DNA of 32,378 bases, from positions 1-32,378 of the forward strand of contig DFZN01000052.1 in NCBI GenBank assembly GCA_002382735.1. Reading direction: 5' to 3'. The first letter of the stretch is position 1, and every line of letters starts with the position of its first letter. Under the pieces are notes generated by a model. That model saw only the letters and a list, made by a program, of their open reading frames with translations. It was not told the DNA's origin and did not search any database. Made by a program: the position numbers and the translations under genes. Below are positions 25,595-32,364 of this stretch, piece after piece. Origin of the DNA: a bacterium UBP11_UBA4055. GTDB taxonomy: Bacteria; UBA4055.

Positions 25595-26191
25595 ATGAAG
25601 ATAAAAGAAGCTGAAAATATTTTCAAAAGCAACGGCGGTCAGCTTAAGATGACTGAAGCTCTCGGACTGGGAATCAGCAGGTATATGCTTTATACGATGA
25701 AAGATAAGGGTATGCTCAATCAGGTTGCTCGAGGTGTTTACCGGCTTAAATCTATGCCGATCCAAAGCGAATATGATATAGTTACTGTATGTTCTATATT
25801 TCCTAAAGCAGTGATTTTTTTGATTTCAGCTTTGTTTTATCATAAAATGACAACGCAGATACCCTATGATGTTTACATTGCGATACCGACAAATACGAGA
25901 ATAAGGCTGCCGGATTATCCGCCGATCAAATCATACAGAATTTCTCAAAATACTTATTCGGCCGGAATAGAAGAACACATTATTGACGGAGTAAAAATAA
26001 AAATATATGATCCTGAAAAGACTCTTGTGGACTGTTTCAGATTCAGAAATAAGGTAGGACTTGATGTAGCTATCGAAGCGTTGAAGTTTTATAGAGAAAG
26101 AGGCAGAATGAACCTGATAAAAATATCTGAATACGCTAAAATATGCAAAGTAGAAAAAGTGATTCATCCTTATATCGAGGCGGTGATATGA
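25595..26191 (+). CDS. AbiEi-type antitoxin / transcriptional regulator
   Basis: The 198-residue protein has an N-terminal winged helix-turn-helix segment (about 1-60), with the KEAENIFKSNGG and VARGVYRLKS motifs of AbiEi-family antitoxins. The C-terminal domain has the KIYDPEKTLVDCFRFR motif that is typical of this family. AbiEi proteins neutralise the AbiEii nucleotidyltransferase toxin of type IV toxin-antitoxin/abortive-infection systems and repress their own operon. The frame opens at TTG 25583, but ATG 25595 is the better start; neither has a strong ribosome site. Its stop overlaps the toxin start by 4 nt (ATGA), the usual abiE arrangement. The toxin is truncated, so this antitoxin appears intact but orphaned. 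Confidence 0.82.
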   Translation: MKIKEAENIFKSNGGQLKMTEALGLGISRYMLYTMKDKGMLNQVARGVYRLKSMPIQSEYDIVTVCSIFPKAVIFLISALFYHKMTTQIPYDVYIAIPTNTRIRLPDYPPIKSYRISQNTYSAGIEEHIIDGVKIKIYDPEKTLVDCFRFRNKVGLDVAIEALKFYRERGRMNLIKISEYAKICKVEKVIHPYIEAVI

Positions 26192-26328
26192 AAGAAATAA
26201 AAAATATGGGTTTTTCGGTTAAAGAGAGATTGAAAAGCTATTCTGCTAAAAATAAACGAACTTTTAACGACCTGCTTAAATTTTATTCGATTCTAAACCT
26301 CGCGGAAATTCATGTTTTTTTGCAATAA
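26188..26328 (+). pseudogene. truncated AbiEii toxin (5' remnant)
   Basis: The frame starts at ATG 26188 inside the abiEi stop codon, with GAGG (26177-26180) 7 nt upstream. The first 35 residues, including MGFSVKERLKSYSAKN and FNDLLKFYSI, match the start of AbiEii nucleotidyltransferase toxins (an N-M-x-x-S-V-x-x-R-L opening and an L-L-x-x-Y segment). After Ile35 (about 26292) the similarity stops and 11 unrelated residues lead to a TAA at 26326-26328. The nucleotidyltransferase motif (GS...DxD) and the C-terminal domain are missing, so the product cannot be an active toxin. The following DNA belongs to a convergent SUMF1-family gene. Confidence 0.75.
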
Positions 26329-26617
26329 ATCCTGTTTTCAGGAACTCGAGCATGCGGCTACCCGGCTGCATATAGACATGATATATTCCGTTGCCCATGT
26401 ATTCCGATTTATCTAATGTCATGCTCTTGAAAGCAAGCCCTTCAATGTCGGTTTTGACTTTTAAGATCGCCACAAAATCGCCGTTATGGTCTTTGTAGCC
26501 GTACTGCTGAGCGGTTATGCTGCCTGCGTCTTCGTACACATCCTTCACGATCTCGAACTGAGCGGAGAAAGTTACCATTGAAATGCATAAGACGAAATAC
26601 ATAACAAATTTGTTCAT
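26276..26617 (-). pseudogene. truncated N-terminal part of a SUMF1-family secreted protein
   Basis: The start is ATG 26617, with GAGGG 8 nt upstream; a TTG at 26632 is less likely. A signal peptide (MNKFVMYFVLCISMVTFSA) is followed by a domain with ITAQQYGYKDHNGDFVAILK and FPRGLES. This domain occurs in FCB-group proteins before PEGA and SUMF1 domains. In complete relatives FPxxLES is followed by a Tyr-containing strand and several hundred more residues. Here it runs into three foreign codons and a stop after Ser (26288), where the abiEii remnant begins on the other strand. At 113 residues it lacks PEGA and SUMF1 modules and is probably nonfunctional. A separate SUMF1 tail fragment lies at 20724-20810. 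Confidence 0.6.
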
Positions 26618-26645
26618 TGAAACATCCCTCAAAATTAGTCAGTCT

Positions 26646-26674
26646 AAATTAAGAAAATATCGCCAAATAAGCAA
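26646..26674 (-). promoter_or_regulatory. possible promoter of the truncated SUMF1-family gene
   Basis: On the minus strand TTGCTT (26674-26669) and TAATTT (26651-26646) are 17 nt apart, about 30 nt upstream of ATG 26617. The match is only partial. Confidence 0.3.
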
Positions 26675-26713
26675 AAGTTTTTTTTAACACATTCCAAGCT
26701 ATAAATATTTTCT

Positions 26714-26742
26714 TTGACTTTAAAGACAATTTAAGTTAATTT
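26714..26742 (+). promoter_or_regulatory. promoter of the hsd operon
   Basis: TTGACT (26714-26719) and TAATTT (26737-26742) are 17 nt apart. The predicted transcription start (about 26749) falls at the ATG of hsdR, which has no ribosome site, so the message may be leaderless. Confidence 0.45.
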
Positions 26743-26749
26743 CTGTGCT

Positions 26750-29542
26750 ATGAACGAGAAGGACACAAGACAGCTCATTATTGACAAACGGCTTGAAGCT
26801 GCCGGCTGGAATATCTCCGACAGGACGCAGGTGGTCGAGGAGTTCGATATTATCGTAAATCCTCTGATGGTGAAAGAAGCGGCGACTCCCTACGGCGGTC
26901 ATCAGTTCAGCGATTATGTACTTTTGAACAGAAGCGGAAAGCCGATAGCTGTTATAGAAGCGAAAAAATCGAGCCGCGACGCGCAGATTGGTCAGGAACA
27001 GGCAAAGCAGTACTGCTATAACATTCAAAAACATGTCAATTGCGAGCTTCCGTTCTGCTTTTATACTAACGGCAACGATATTTTTTTCTGGGATCTGGAA
27101 AATTATCCGCCTAAGAAGGTTTACGGTTTTCCGACGAGGGACGATCTCGAAAGACTCTCATATCTTAGAAATTCCCGAAAAAAGCTGGCCGATGAGCTTA
27201 TTAATACAAATATTTCAGGCAGAGATTATCAGATCAGAGCTATAAGGTCTGTCATGGAGGCTATCGAGAACAAAAGGCGGAAATTCCTGCTTGTCATGGC
27301 GACAGGAACGGGTAAAACGAGAATATGCATCGCACTTGTTGACGCACTGATGAGGGCTGGATGGATCACCAGAACGCTTTTCCTTGTTGACAGAATTGCT
27401 CTTCGCGATCAGGCTCTTGATGCTTTTAAGGAACATCTGCCGAACGAACCGAGATGGCCGGAGCGCGGAGAAACGGAGATCAGCCCGGACAGGAGGATCT
27501 ATATTACGACTTATCCCACTATGCTTAACATTATAAGAAACGAAGAAAAGTCACTCTCACCTCACTTTTTCGATCTCGTCGTGGTTGACGAAAGCCACAG
27601 GAGCATTTATAATACTTACGGTGAAATTTTAGAATATTTTTCCGCGATCACCCTCGGTCTTACAGCAACACCGACAGACGCGATTGACCACAACACTTTC
27701 TCGCTTTTCAACTGCGATGACGAAGTACCGACTTTCGCATATACTTATGACGAGGCAGTTTCCCACATTCCGCCGTACTTATGCGATTTTGAAGTAATGA
27801 AAATCAAAACCAAATTTCAAAATGAAGGGATCAGCGGAAGAACGATATCGCTTGAAGATCAGCAGAAACTTTTAGTACAAGGCAAAGAGATACAAGAGAT
27901 AAATTATGACGGTACAGAGATCGAGAGGAAAGTGACGAATAGGGGCACGAACGCTCTGATAGTGCGCGAATTTATGGAAGAGTGCATAAAAGATAACAGC
28001 GGAGTTCTGCCCGGAAAAACTATATTTTTCTGTGTAACGATAAAGCACGCGAGAAGGATCGAAGAAATATTCAATTCTCTTTACCCCGAATACAAGGGCG
28101 AACTTGCGAAAGTTATAATAAGCGACGATTCGAGAGTTCACGGAAAAGGCGGGCTTCTCGACCAGTTCAAAAACAACGATATGCCGAGAATAGCCGTCAG
28201 CGTGGATATGCTCGACACCGGAATTGATGTGAGAGAGATAGTAAACCTCGTTTTCGCAAAGCCGGTTTTCAGCTATACAAAATTCTGGCAGATGACTGGC
28301 AGAGGCACAAGACTTCTGGAAAGCGCAAAAATTAAACCGTGGTGCAGGGAAAAAGATAAATTTCTCATCCTCGACTGCTGGGATAATTTTGAATATTTCA
28401 AGCTGAATCCTAAAGGGAAAGAACTTAAACAGCAGATTCCGCTTCCCGTCCGTCTTTTCGGGCTCAGACTTGATAAGATCAGATCGGCTCAAAGTCTGAA
28501 TATGAACGATATTGTAAAAAAAGAAAGTGATAAGCTAAAGATTCAAATAGAAAGCCTGCCGAAAAATTCGATAGTCATTCTTGACACGAGAAACGACCTT
28601 CAGAGGCTGGATGATTCAAATTTCTGGATAAAACTGACAGACGACAAACTGGATTTTCTAGAAAGAACCGTAAAACCGCTTTTCAGAACTCTTTCCGATG
28701 CCGATTTTAAGGCTATGAGGTTCGAAAAAGACATAGTTGAGCTTTCACTTGCCAAACTGACAGATGAAAAGGATAAGTTCGAAACTATAAAAGACAGCCT
28801 GGCGGAAGAAATCGCTGACCTGCCTCTCACTGTCAATATTGTAGCAAAAGAAAAAGAGCTCATTGAAAAAGCCCAGACCGATTATTTTTGGGCAGACGCG
28901 GCAGAAAATGAGTTTGATCTTCTGATTGAAAAACTCGCTCCGCTTATAAAATATATCGAATCAAACATTCCGCTGTCCCAGGAAAAGCTCGATTTGAAAG
29001 ATATAGTAGCCGAAAAAGGTAAAGTCGAATTCGGCCCGAAGCACGAATCTTTAAGCGTTGCGAGATACAAAGAACTCGTAGAAGAAAAGATAAATCTGCT
29101 GGTTCTGAACAACCCGATACTTCAAAAGCTGAAAAACGGCGAAAATATATCTCAGGATGAAGCAGAAATCCTTGCAAAAGAGCTTTATAACGAGCATCCG
29201 CACATCACGGTGGAAAACCTCAGAAAAATTTACGATCACCGTAAAGCCCAACTTCTCCAGTTCGTAAAACACATTCTCGGTGTTGAAAAACTCGAAACTT
29301 TCGCGGACACGGTAACGAATCTTTTCGACGGATTTTTAAAAGTCCACAGCTACCTTACGGTCAGGCAGCTCGAATTTCTTGATCTTCTGAGAAAATACAT
29401 ACTCGACAAGGGAGAAGTCACCAAACGCAACCTGATAGAATCACCTTTCACGATGATCCATCCCGAAGGAATAAGAGGAATATTCAGCCCAAAGGAAATA
29501 GAGGAAATAATCGAACTCACAAACAAAATCACGGCGGCATAA
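26750..29542 (+). CDS. hsdR: type I restriction enzyme R subunit (EcoEI-type)
   Basis: HsdR is the translocase/nuclease subunit of a type I restriction-modification complex. The N-terminal nuclease domain has Asp55 (FSDYVLL) and the IEAKK motif (Glu70, Lys72). The helicase domain has Walker A ATGTGKT (184-190), the DESH box (280-283), TATP (305-308), and a motif VI region MTGRGTRLL near residue 520. The C-terminal third is a helical region like the EcoEI R C-terminal domain that docks on the methylase. At 930 residues the length is normal. The start is ATG 26750; there is an in-frame stop 15 nt upstream and no ribosome site, consistent with leaderless translation. hsdM begins immediately after its stop. 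Confidence 0.93.
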   Translation: MNEKDTRQLIIDKRLEAAGWNISDRTQVVEEFDIIVNPLMVKEAATPYGGHQFSDYVLLNRSGKPIAVIEAKKSSRDAQIGQEQAKQYCYNIQKHVNCELPFCFYTNGNDIFFWDLENYPPKKVYGFPTRDDLERLSYLRNSRKKLADELINTNISGRDYQIRAIRSVMEAIENKRRKFLLVMATGTGKTRICIALVDALMRAGWITRTLFLVDRIALRDQALDAFKEHLPNEPRWPERGETEISPDRRIYITTYPTMLNIIRNEEKSLSPHFFDLVVVDESHRSIYNTYGEILEYFSAITLGLTATPTDAIDHNTFSLFNCDDEVPTFAYTYDEAVSHIPPYLCDFEVMKIKTKFQNEGISGRTISLEDQQKLLVQGKEIQEINYDGTEIERKVTNRGTNALIVREFMEECIKDNSGVLPGKTIFFCVTIKHARRIEEIFNSLYPEYKGELAKVIISDDSRVHGKGGLLDQFKNNDMPRIAVSVDMLDTGIDVREIVNLVFAKPVFSYTKFWQMTGRGTRLLESAKIKPWCREKDKFLILDCWDNFEYFKLNPKGKELKQQIPLPVRLFGLRLDKIRSAQSLNMNDIVKKESDKLKIQIESLPKNSIVILDTRNDLQRLDDSNFWIKLTDDKLDFLERTVKPLFRTLSDADFKAMRFEKDIVELSLAKLTDEKDKFETIKDSLAEEIADLPLTVNIVAKEKELIEKAQTDYFWADAAENEFDLLIEKLAPLIKYIESNIPLSQEKLDLKDIVAEKGKVEFGPKHESLSVARYKELVEEKINLLVLNNPILQKLKNGENISQDEAEILAKELYNEHPHITVENLRKIYDHRKAQLLQFVKHILGVEKLETFADTVTNLFDGFLKVHSYLTVRQLEFLDLLRKYILDKGEVTKRNLIESPFTMIHPEGIRGIFSPKEIEEIIELTNKITAA

Positions 29543-31084
29543 ATGCTACAGAACAACGCGAACTTAAAATCACTTATCGATAAACTCTGGCAGAACTTTT
29601 GGGAAGGCGGAATATCCAACCCGATGACAGCCATAGAACAGATAACCTACCTATTATTCATGAAGCGGCTGGACGATATCGAGACCAAACGCGAACGGGA
29701 TGCAGAATTCACCGGAGAAAAATATACATCTCGGTTCAAAGGAAAAGACGACCTCAGATGGAGCGTATTTAAGCATAAACCGGCTGATGAAATGCTCCTT
29801 CATGTTCAGACAAAAGTGTTTCCGTTCCTAAAAACCTTAAACGGTGATATATCGCCTTTTACAAAACACATGGCCAACGCGGTTTTCATTATGCCCAAAG
29901 CCAGCCTTCTCGTAACAGCAATCAACATTGTTGAAGATATATTCAAAGAGATCGAAAAAGACGCATTGGTCGGCGGTCACGCCTTTCAGGACATTCAGGG
30001 CGATGTTTATGAGATGCTTTTAAGCGAGATAGCCAGCGCGGGAAAGAACGGCCAGTTCAGAACTCCGCGGCACATAATCAAGCTGATGAATGAACTTATC
30101 GTTCCTCAGCTCGGCCACCGCATAGGAGACCCTACGAGTGGTACGGGAGGATTTTTACTCGGAGCTTATCAGTATATCCTGACCGATCTCGTACGCAAAA
30201 AAGATCCCGCAAAACTGCAGAAGGACGAGGACGGTTTTGAACGCGCGGCCATCAGCTCGATCTTAAATCAGAAAGTCAAAGACATACTCGACAAAAGCTT
30301 TTTCGGCTACGACATAGACACAACGATGGTCAGGCTCGGGCTTATGAATATGATAATGCACGGGATAGATGAACCTCAGATTGACTACAAAGACACTTTG
30401 AGCAAAAGCTTCAACGAAAACGGGCTGTACGACATAGTTCTCGCAAATCCGCCTTTCACAGGCAGTATAGACAAAGGCGACATCAACGAAATCCTACAAC
30501 TGCCCACTACAAAAACAGAGCTTTTATTCGTCGAAAGAATTTACCACATGCTCAAAACCGGCGGAACAGCAGCAGTCATCGTGCCTCAGGGAGTACTTTT
30601 CGGAAGCGGAAAAGCCTTCAAAGCACTCAGAAAGCTTCTGATAGAAAAAACAGAGCTCAAAGCAGTCATATCAATGCCGGGCGGAGTATTCAAACCCTAC
30701 GCGGGAGTAGCAACGGCCATCCTTATATTCACAAAAGGCGGACGCACGGACAACATCTGGTTCTACGATATGAAAAGCGACGGTTACAGCCTTGACGACA
30801 AACGCGCAAAAATACCTCAATCCGACCTCCCCGATATAGCTGAACAATACAAAAAACGCGATCCAAATCAAAAAAGCGACAGAAAACAAAAACACTTCTT
30901 CATCGAAAAAAAGGAAATAATCGAAAACGAATACGACCTCAGCATCAGCAAGTACAAGGAAGAAGTCTATCAGGAAATCTTTTATGAAAAACCCGAAAAG
31001 ATCATTCAGAACATAGAGGAAATCGAAAAAAAGATATCAAAAAACCTCGCCGAACTCAAAAATATGACCGTGCCTGATTTATAG
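29543..31084 (+). CDS. hsdM: type I restriction-modification M subunit (N6-adenine methyltransferase)
   Basis: HsdM transfers methyl from S-adenosylmethionine to adenine and is required, with HsdS, for both modification and restriction. The 513 residues contain the N-terminal HsdM helical domain, the SAM-binding motif DPTSGTGGFL (196-205) and the catalytic motif IV ANPPF (301-305). They also contain TPRHIIKLM and a C-terminal helical tail ending in TVPDL. It begins at the base after the hsdR stop, so translation is likely coupled. The last codons fall inside the 53-bp direct repeat that also occurs after the DUF1016 gene. The specificity gene hsdS expected next is displaced by that cassette. 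Confidence 0.95.
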   Translation: MLQNNANLKSLIDKLWQNFWEGGISNPMTAIEQITYLLFMKRLDDIETKRERDAEFTGEKYTSRFKGKDDLRWSVFKHKPADEMLLHVQTKVFPFLKTLNGDISPFTKHMANAVFIMPKASLLVTAINIVEDIFKEIEKDALVGGHAFQDIQGDVYEMLLSEIASAGKNGQFRTPRHIIKLMNELIVPQLGHRIGDPTSGTGGFLLGAYQYILTDLVRKKDPAKLQKDEDGFERAAISSILNQKVKDILDKSFFGYDIDTTMVRLGLMNMIMHGIDEPQIDYKDTLSKSFNENGLYDIVLANPPFTGSIDKGDINEILQLPTTKTELLFVERIYHMLKTGGTAAVIVPQGVLFGSGKAFKALRKLLIEKTELKAVISMPGGVFKPYAGVATAILIFTKGGRTDNIWFYDMKSDGYSLDDKRAKIPQSDLPDIAEQYKKRDPNQKSDRKQKHFFIEKKEIIENEYDLSISKYKEEVYQEIFYEKPEKIIQNIEEIEKKISKNLAELKNMTVPDL

Positions 31085-31120
31085 CTAAAAAGATTTGGCA
31101 ATCGTCAATTGCCAAATTCA
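31068..31120 (+). repeat. 53-bp direct repeat, copy 1 (end of hsdM)
   Basis: The segment covers the last five codons of hsdM and the following intergenic hairpin. It matches 32298-32350 at 48 of 53 positions, without gaps, at an offset of 1230 bp. Differences lie at the codons around the hsdM stop (3) and in the hairpin loop (2). Confidence 0.9.
31093..31117. repeat. palindrome A: 10-bp arms, 5-nt loop
   Basis: ATTTGGCAAT (31093-31102) and ATTGCCAAAT (31108-31117) are perfect inverted repeats around the loop CGTCA. No T run follows, so it is not a standard intrinsic terminator. It lies between hsdM and the DUF1016 gene. Confidence 0.9.
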
Positions 31121-31138
31121 TCTTTTATGGAGATTTTT

Positions 31139-32257
31139 ATGGAAAACATTGACATACTCGCGGGACGAATTCAGAAGCTTCACGATTTCTTTCAGCACTA
31201 TGCATACAAACAGATAGATCAGTCTCTTACATTCAGGAACTGGCTGATAGGCTGCATTATTTTTGAATTCGAACAGGAGGGGAACAACAGGGCATCTTAC
31301 GGAGAAAAAACTATTTCTCTTCTCGCAAAAAAACTAAAAAAGGAATCTTCGCTTTCATTTTCTTCTAGAAGTTTAAGGCTTTACCGGCAGTTCTATACTG
31401 TTTATCCTCAAATTTTTCTGTCCAAAAACGCAAAATTATATCTCGCACAAAACAAGGCTGCAAAGATTTGGCAATTGCCCATTGCCAAATTGAGCGAATC
31501 CGCCAAATCCTCAGAAATTGAACAGCATACTCCGATTGATACCCTCCTCGACCGTCTGAGCTTCACACATTTTATAGAACTAATCCGGTTCGAAGATCCT
31601 TTAAAAAGGGCATTCTACGAAATTCAGGCGATAAAAAACAACTGGTCAGTCGCAGAACTCAAAAGGAACATCAACAGCCTTCTCTTCGACCGAATAGCAT
31701 TGAGCAAAAATAAAGAAAAAATGATCGCCAAGCTCAAAAAAGAAACTCTCCAGAAACCGGCTGATTTATTAAAAGAACCGTATATGCTTGAATTTCTGGA
31801 TATGGAAGAAAGGGCGGAATACTCCGAAACTCAGATAGAACAGGCGATAATTACCCACTTACACAAATTTCTGATGGAAATGGGCAGGGGCTTCTGCTTT
31901 GAAGCGAGACAAAAAAGGATCACTTTCAACAACAGGCACTATAAAATTGACCTCGTCTTCTATCACCGGATACTAAAATGCCATGTCCTTATTGATCTCA
32001 AAATAGGAGAATTCGACCACGCCGATGCAGGACAGATGAATCTTTATCTCAATTACTACAAAGAAAACGAAATGGCGGAAGGAGACAACCCTCCCGTAGG
32101 AATAATTCTTTGCTCCGAAAAAGACAGCGCTCTCGTACATTACGCAACAGGAGGACTCCCGCAGGAAGTATTCGTAGGAAAATACATGCTCCAGCTTCCA
32201 AAGGAAGATGATCTAAAAAACCTCGTAAGAGAAGATGTTGCGAAATATAGAGACTAA
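31139..32257 (+). CDS. DUF1016/YhcG family PD-(D/E)XK nuclease-like protein inserted in the hsd operon
   Basis: The start is set at ATG 31139, since GGAG (31129-31132) lies 6 nt upstream; TTG 31109 falls inside the hairpin and ATG 31127 overlaps the ribosome site. The 372-residue product has a helical DUF1016 N-terminal domain (RNWLIGCIIFEFEQEG, SFSSRSLRLYRQFY). A linker with the hairpin-encoded stretch IWQLPIAKL follows, then LKRAFYEIQAIKNNWSVAEL and a PD-(D/E)XK-like domain with Asp in YKIDLVFYH and Asp/Lys in VLIDLKIGEFDHADAGQMNLY. Such genes are often carried within type I restriction-modification loci. Biochemical function is not established; a DNA or RNA nuclease role is inferred from the fold. 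It is bracketed by direct repeats, suggesting a cassette. Confidence 0.82.
   Translation: MENIDILAGRIQKLHDFFQHYAYKQIDQSLTFRNWLIGCIIFEFEQEGNNRASYGEKTISLLAKKLKKESSLSFSSRSLRLYRQFYTVYPQIFLSKNAKLYLAQNKAAKIWQLPIAKLSESAKSSEIEQHTPIDTLLDRLSFTHFIELIRFEDPLKRAFYEIQAIKNNWSVAELKRNINSLLFDRIALSKNKEKMIAKLKKETLQKPADLLKEPYMLEFLDMEERAEYSETQIEQAIITHLHKFLMEMGRGFCFEARQKRITFNNRHYKIDLVFYHRILKCHVLIDLKIGEFDHADAGQMNLYLNYYKENEMAEGDNPPVGIILCSEKDSALVHYATGGLPQEVFVGKYMLQLPKEDDLKNLVREDVAKYRD
31466..31490. repeat. palindrome B inside the DUF1016 coding sequence
   Basis: ATTTGGCAAT (31466-31475) and ATTGCCAAAT (31481-31490) flank the loop TGCCC. The arms are identical to those of palindromes A and D. The element lies within the frame and encodes the linker IWQLPIAKL between the DUF1016 N-terminal and nuclease domains. 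Confidence 0.9.
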
Positions 32258-32270
32258 ACCAAAAACACAA

Positions 32271-32293
32271 TTCGGCAGTCGGCAACTGCCAAA
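32271..32293. repeat. palindrome C, variant with compensated stem
   Basis: TTCGGCAGT (32271-32279) and ACTGCCAAA (32285-32293) flank the loop CGGCA. Relative to A, B and D, the arm pair AAT/ATT is changed to AGT/ACT on both sides, preserving pairing; one position (C73 against A91) is mismatched. Confidence 0.75.
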
Positions 32294-32297
32294 TCTC

Positions 32298-32350
32298 CCG
32301 TGCCTGACTCAAAGCTAAAAAGATTTGGCAATCCGCAATTGCCAAATTCA
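32298..32350 (+). repeat. 53-bp direct repeat, copy 2 (before the next gene)
   Basis: It repeats the hsdM 3' end and hairpin of 31068-31120 with 48 of 53 bases identical. In this copy the former coding part is no longer attached to an hsdM frame. Confidence 0.9.
32323..32347. repeat. palindrome D: 10-bp arms, 5-nt loop
   Basis: ATTTGGCAAT (32323-32332) and ATTGCCAAAT (32338-32347) flank the loop CCGCA. It sits just upstream of the ribosome site of the gene starting at 32365. Confidence 0.9.
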
Positions 32351-32364
32351 AAACAGAAGGAAAA

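Noticed and set aside
26661..26668. GCCAAAT half-site resembling the arm of the hsd palindromes
   Set aside because: There is no inverted partner arm nearby; a 7-bp match is expected by chance in 32 kb.
27872..28492. 206-codon open frame on the minus strand
   Set aside because: It lies wholly antisense inside hsdR, has no family-like motifs and no ribosome site evidence; it is a shadow of hsdR codon use.
31093..31117. Palindrome A as a transcription terminator after hsdM
   Set aside because: The stem is AT-rich and no T run follows; the same palindrome also lies inside a coding sequence and upstream of the next gene, which does not fit a terminator.
31093..32347. Repeated palindromes as a CRISPR array
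   Set aside because: Spacing is irregular (from tens to about 780 bp), one repeat is inside a gene, and no cas genes are present.
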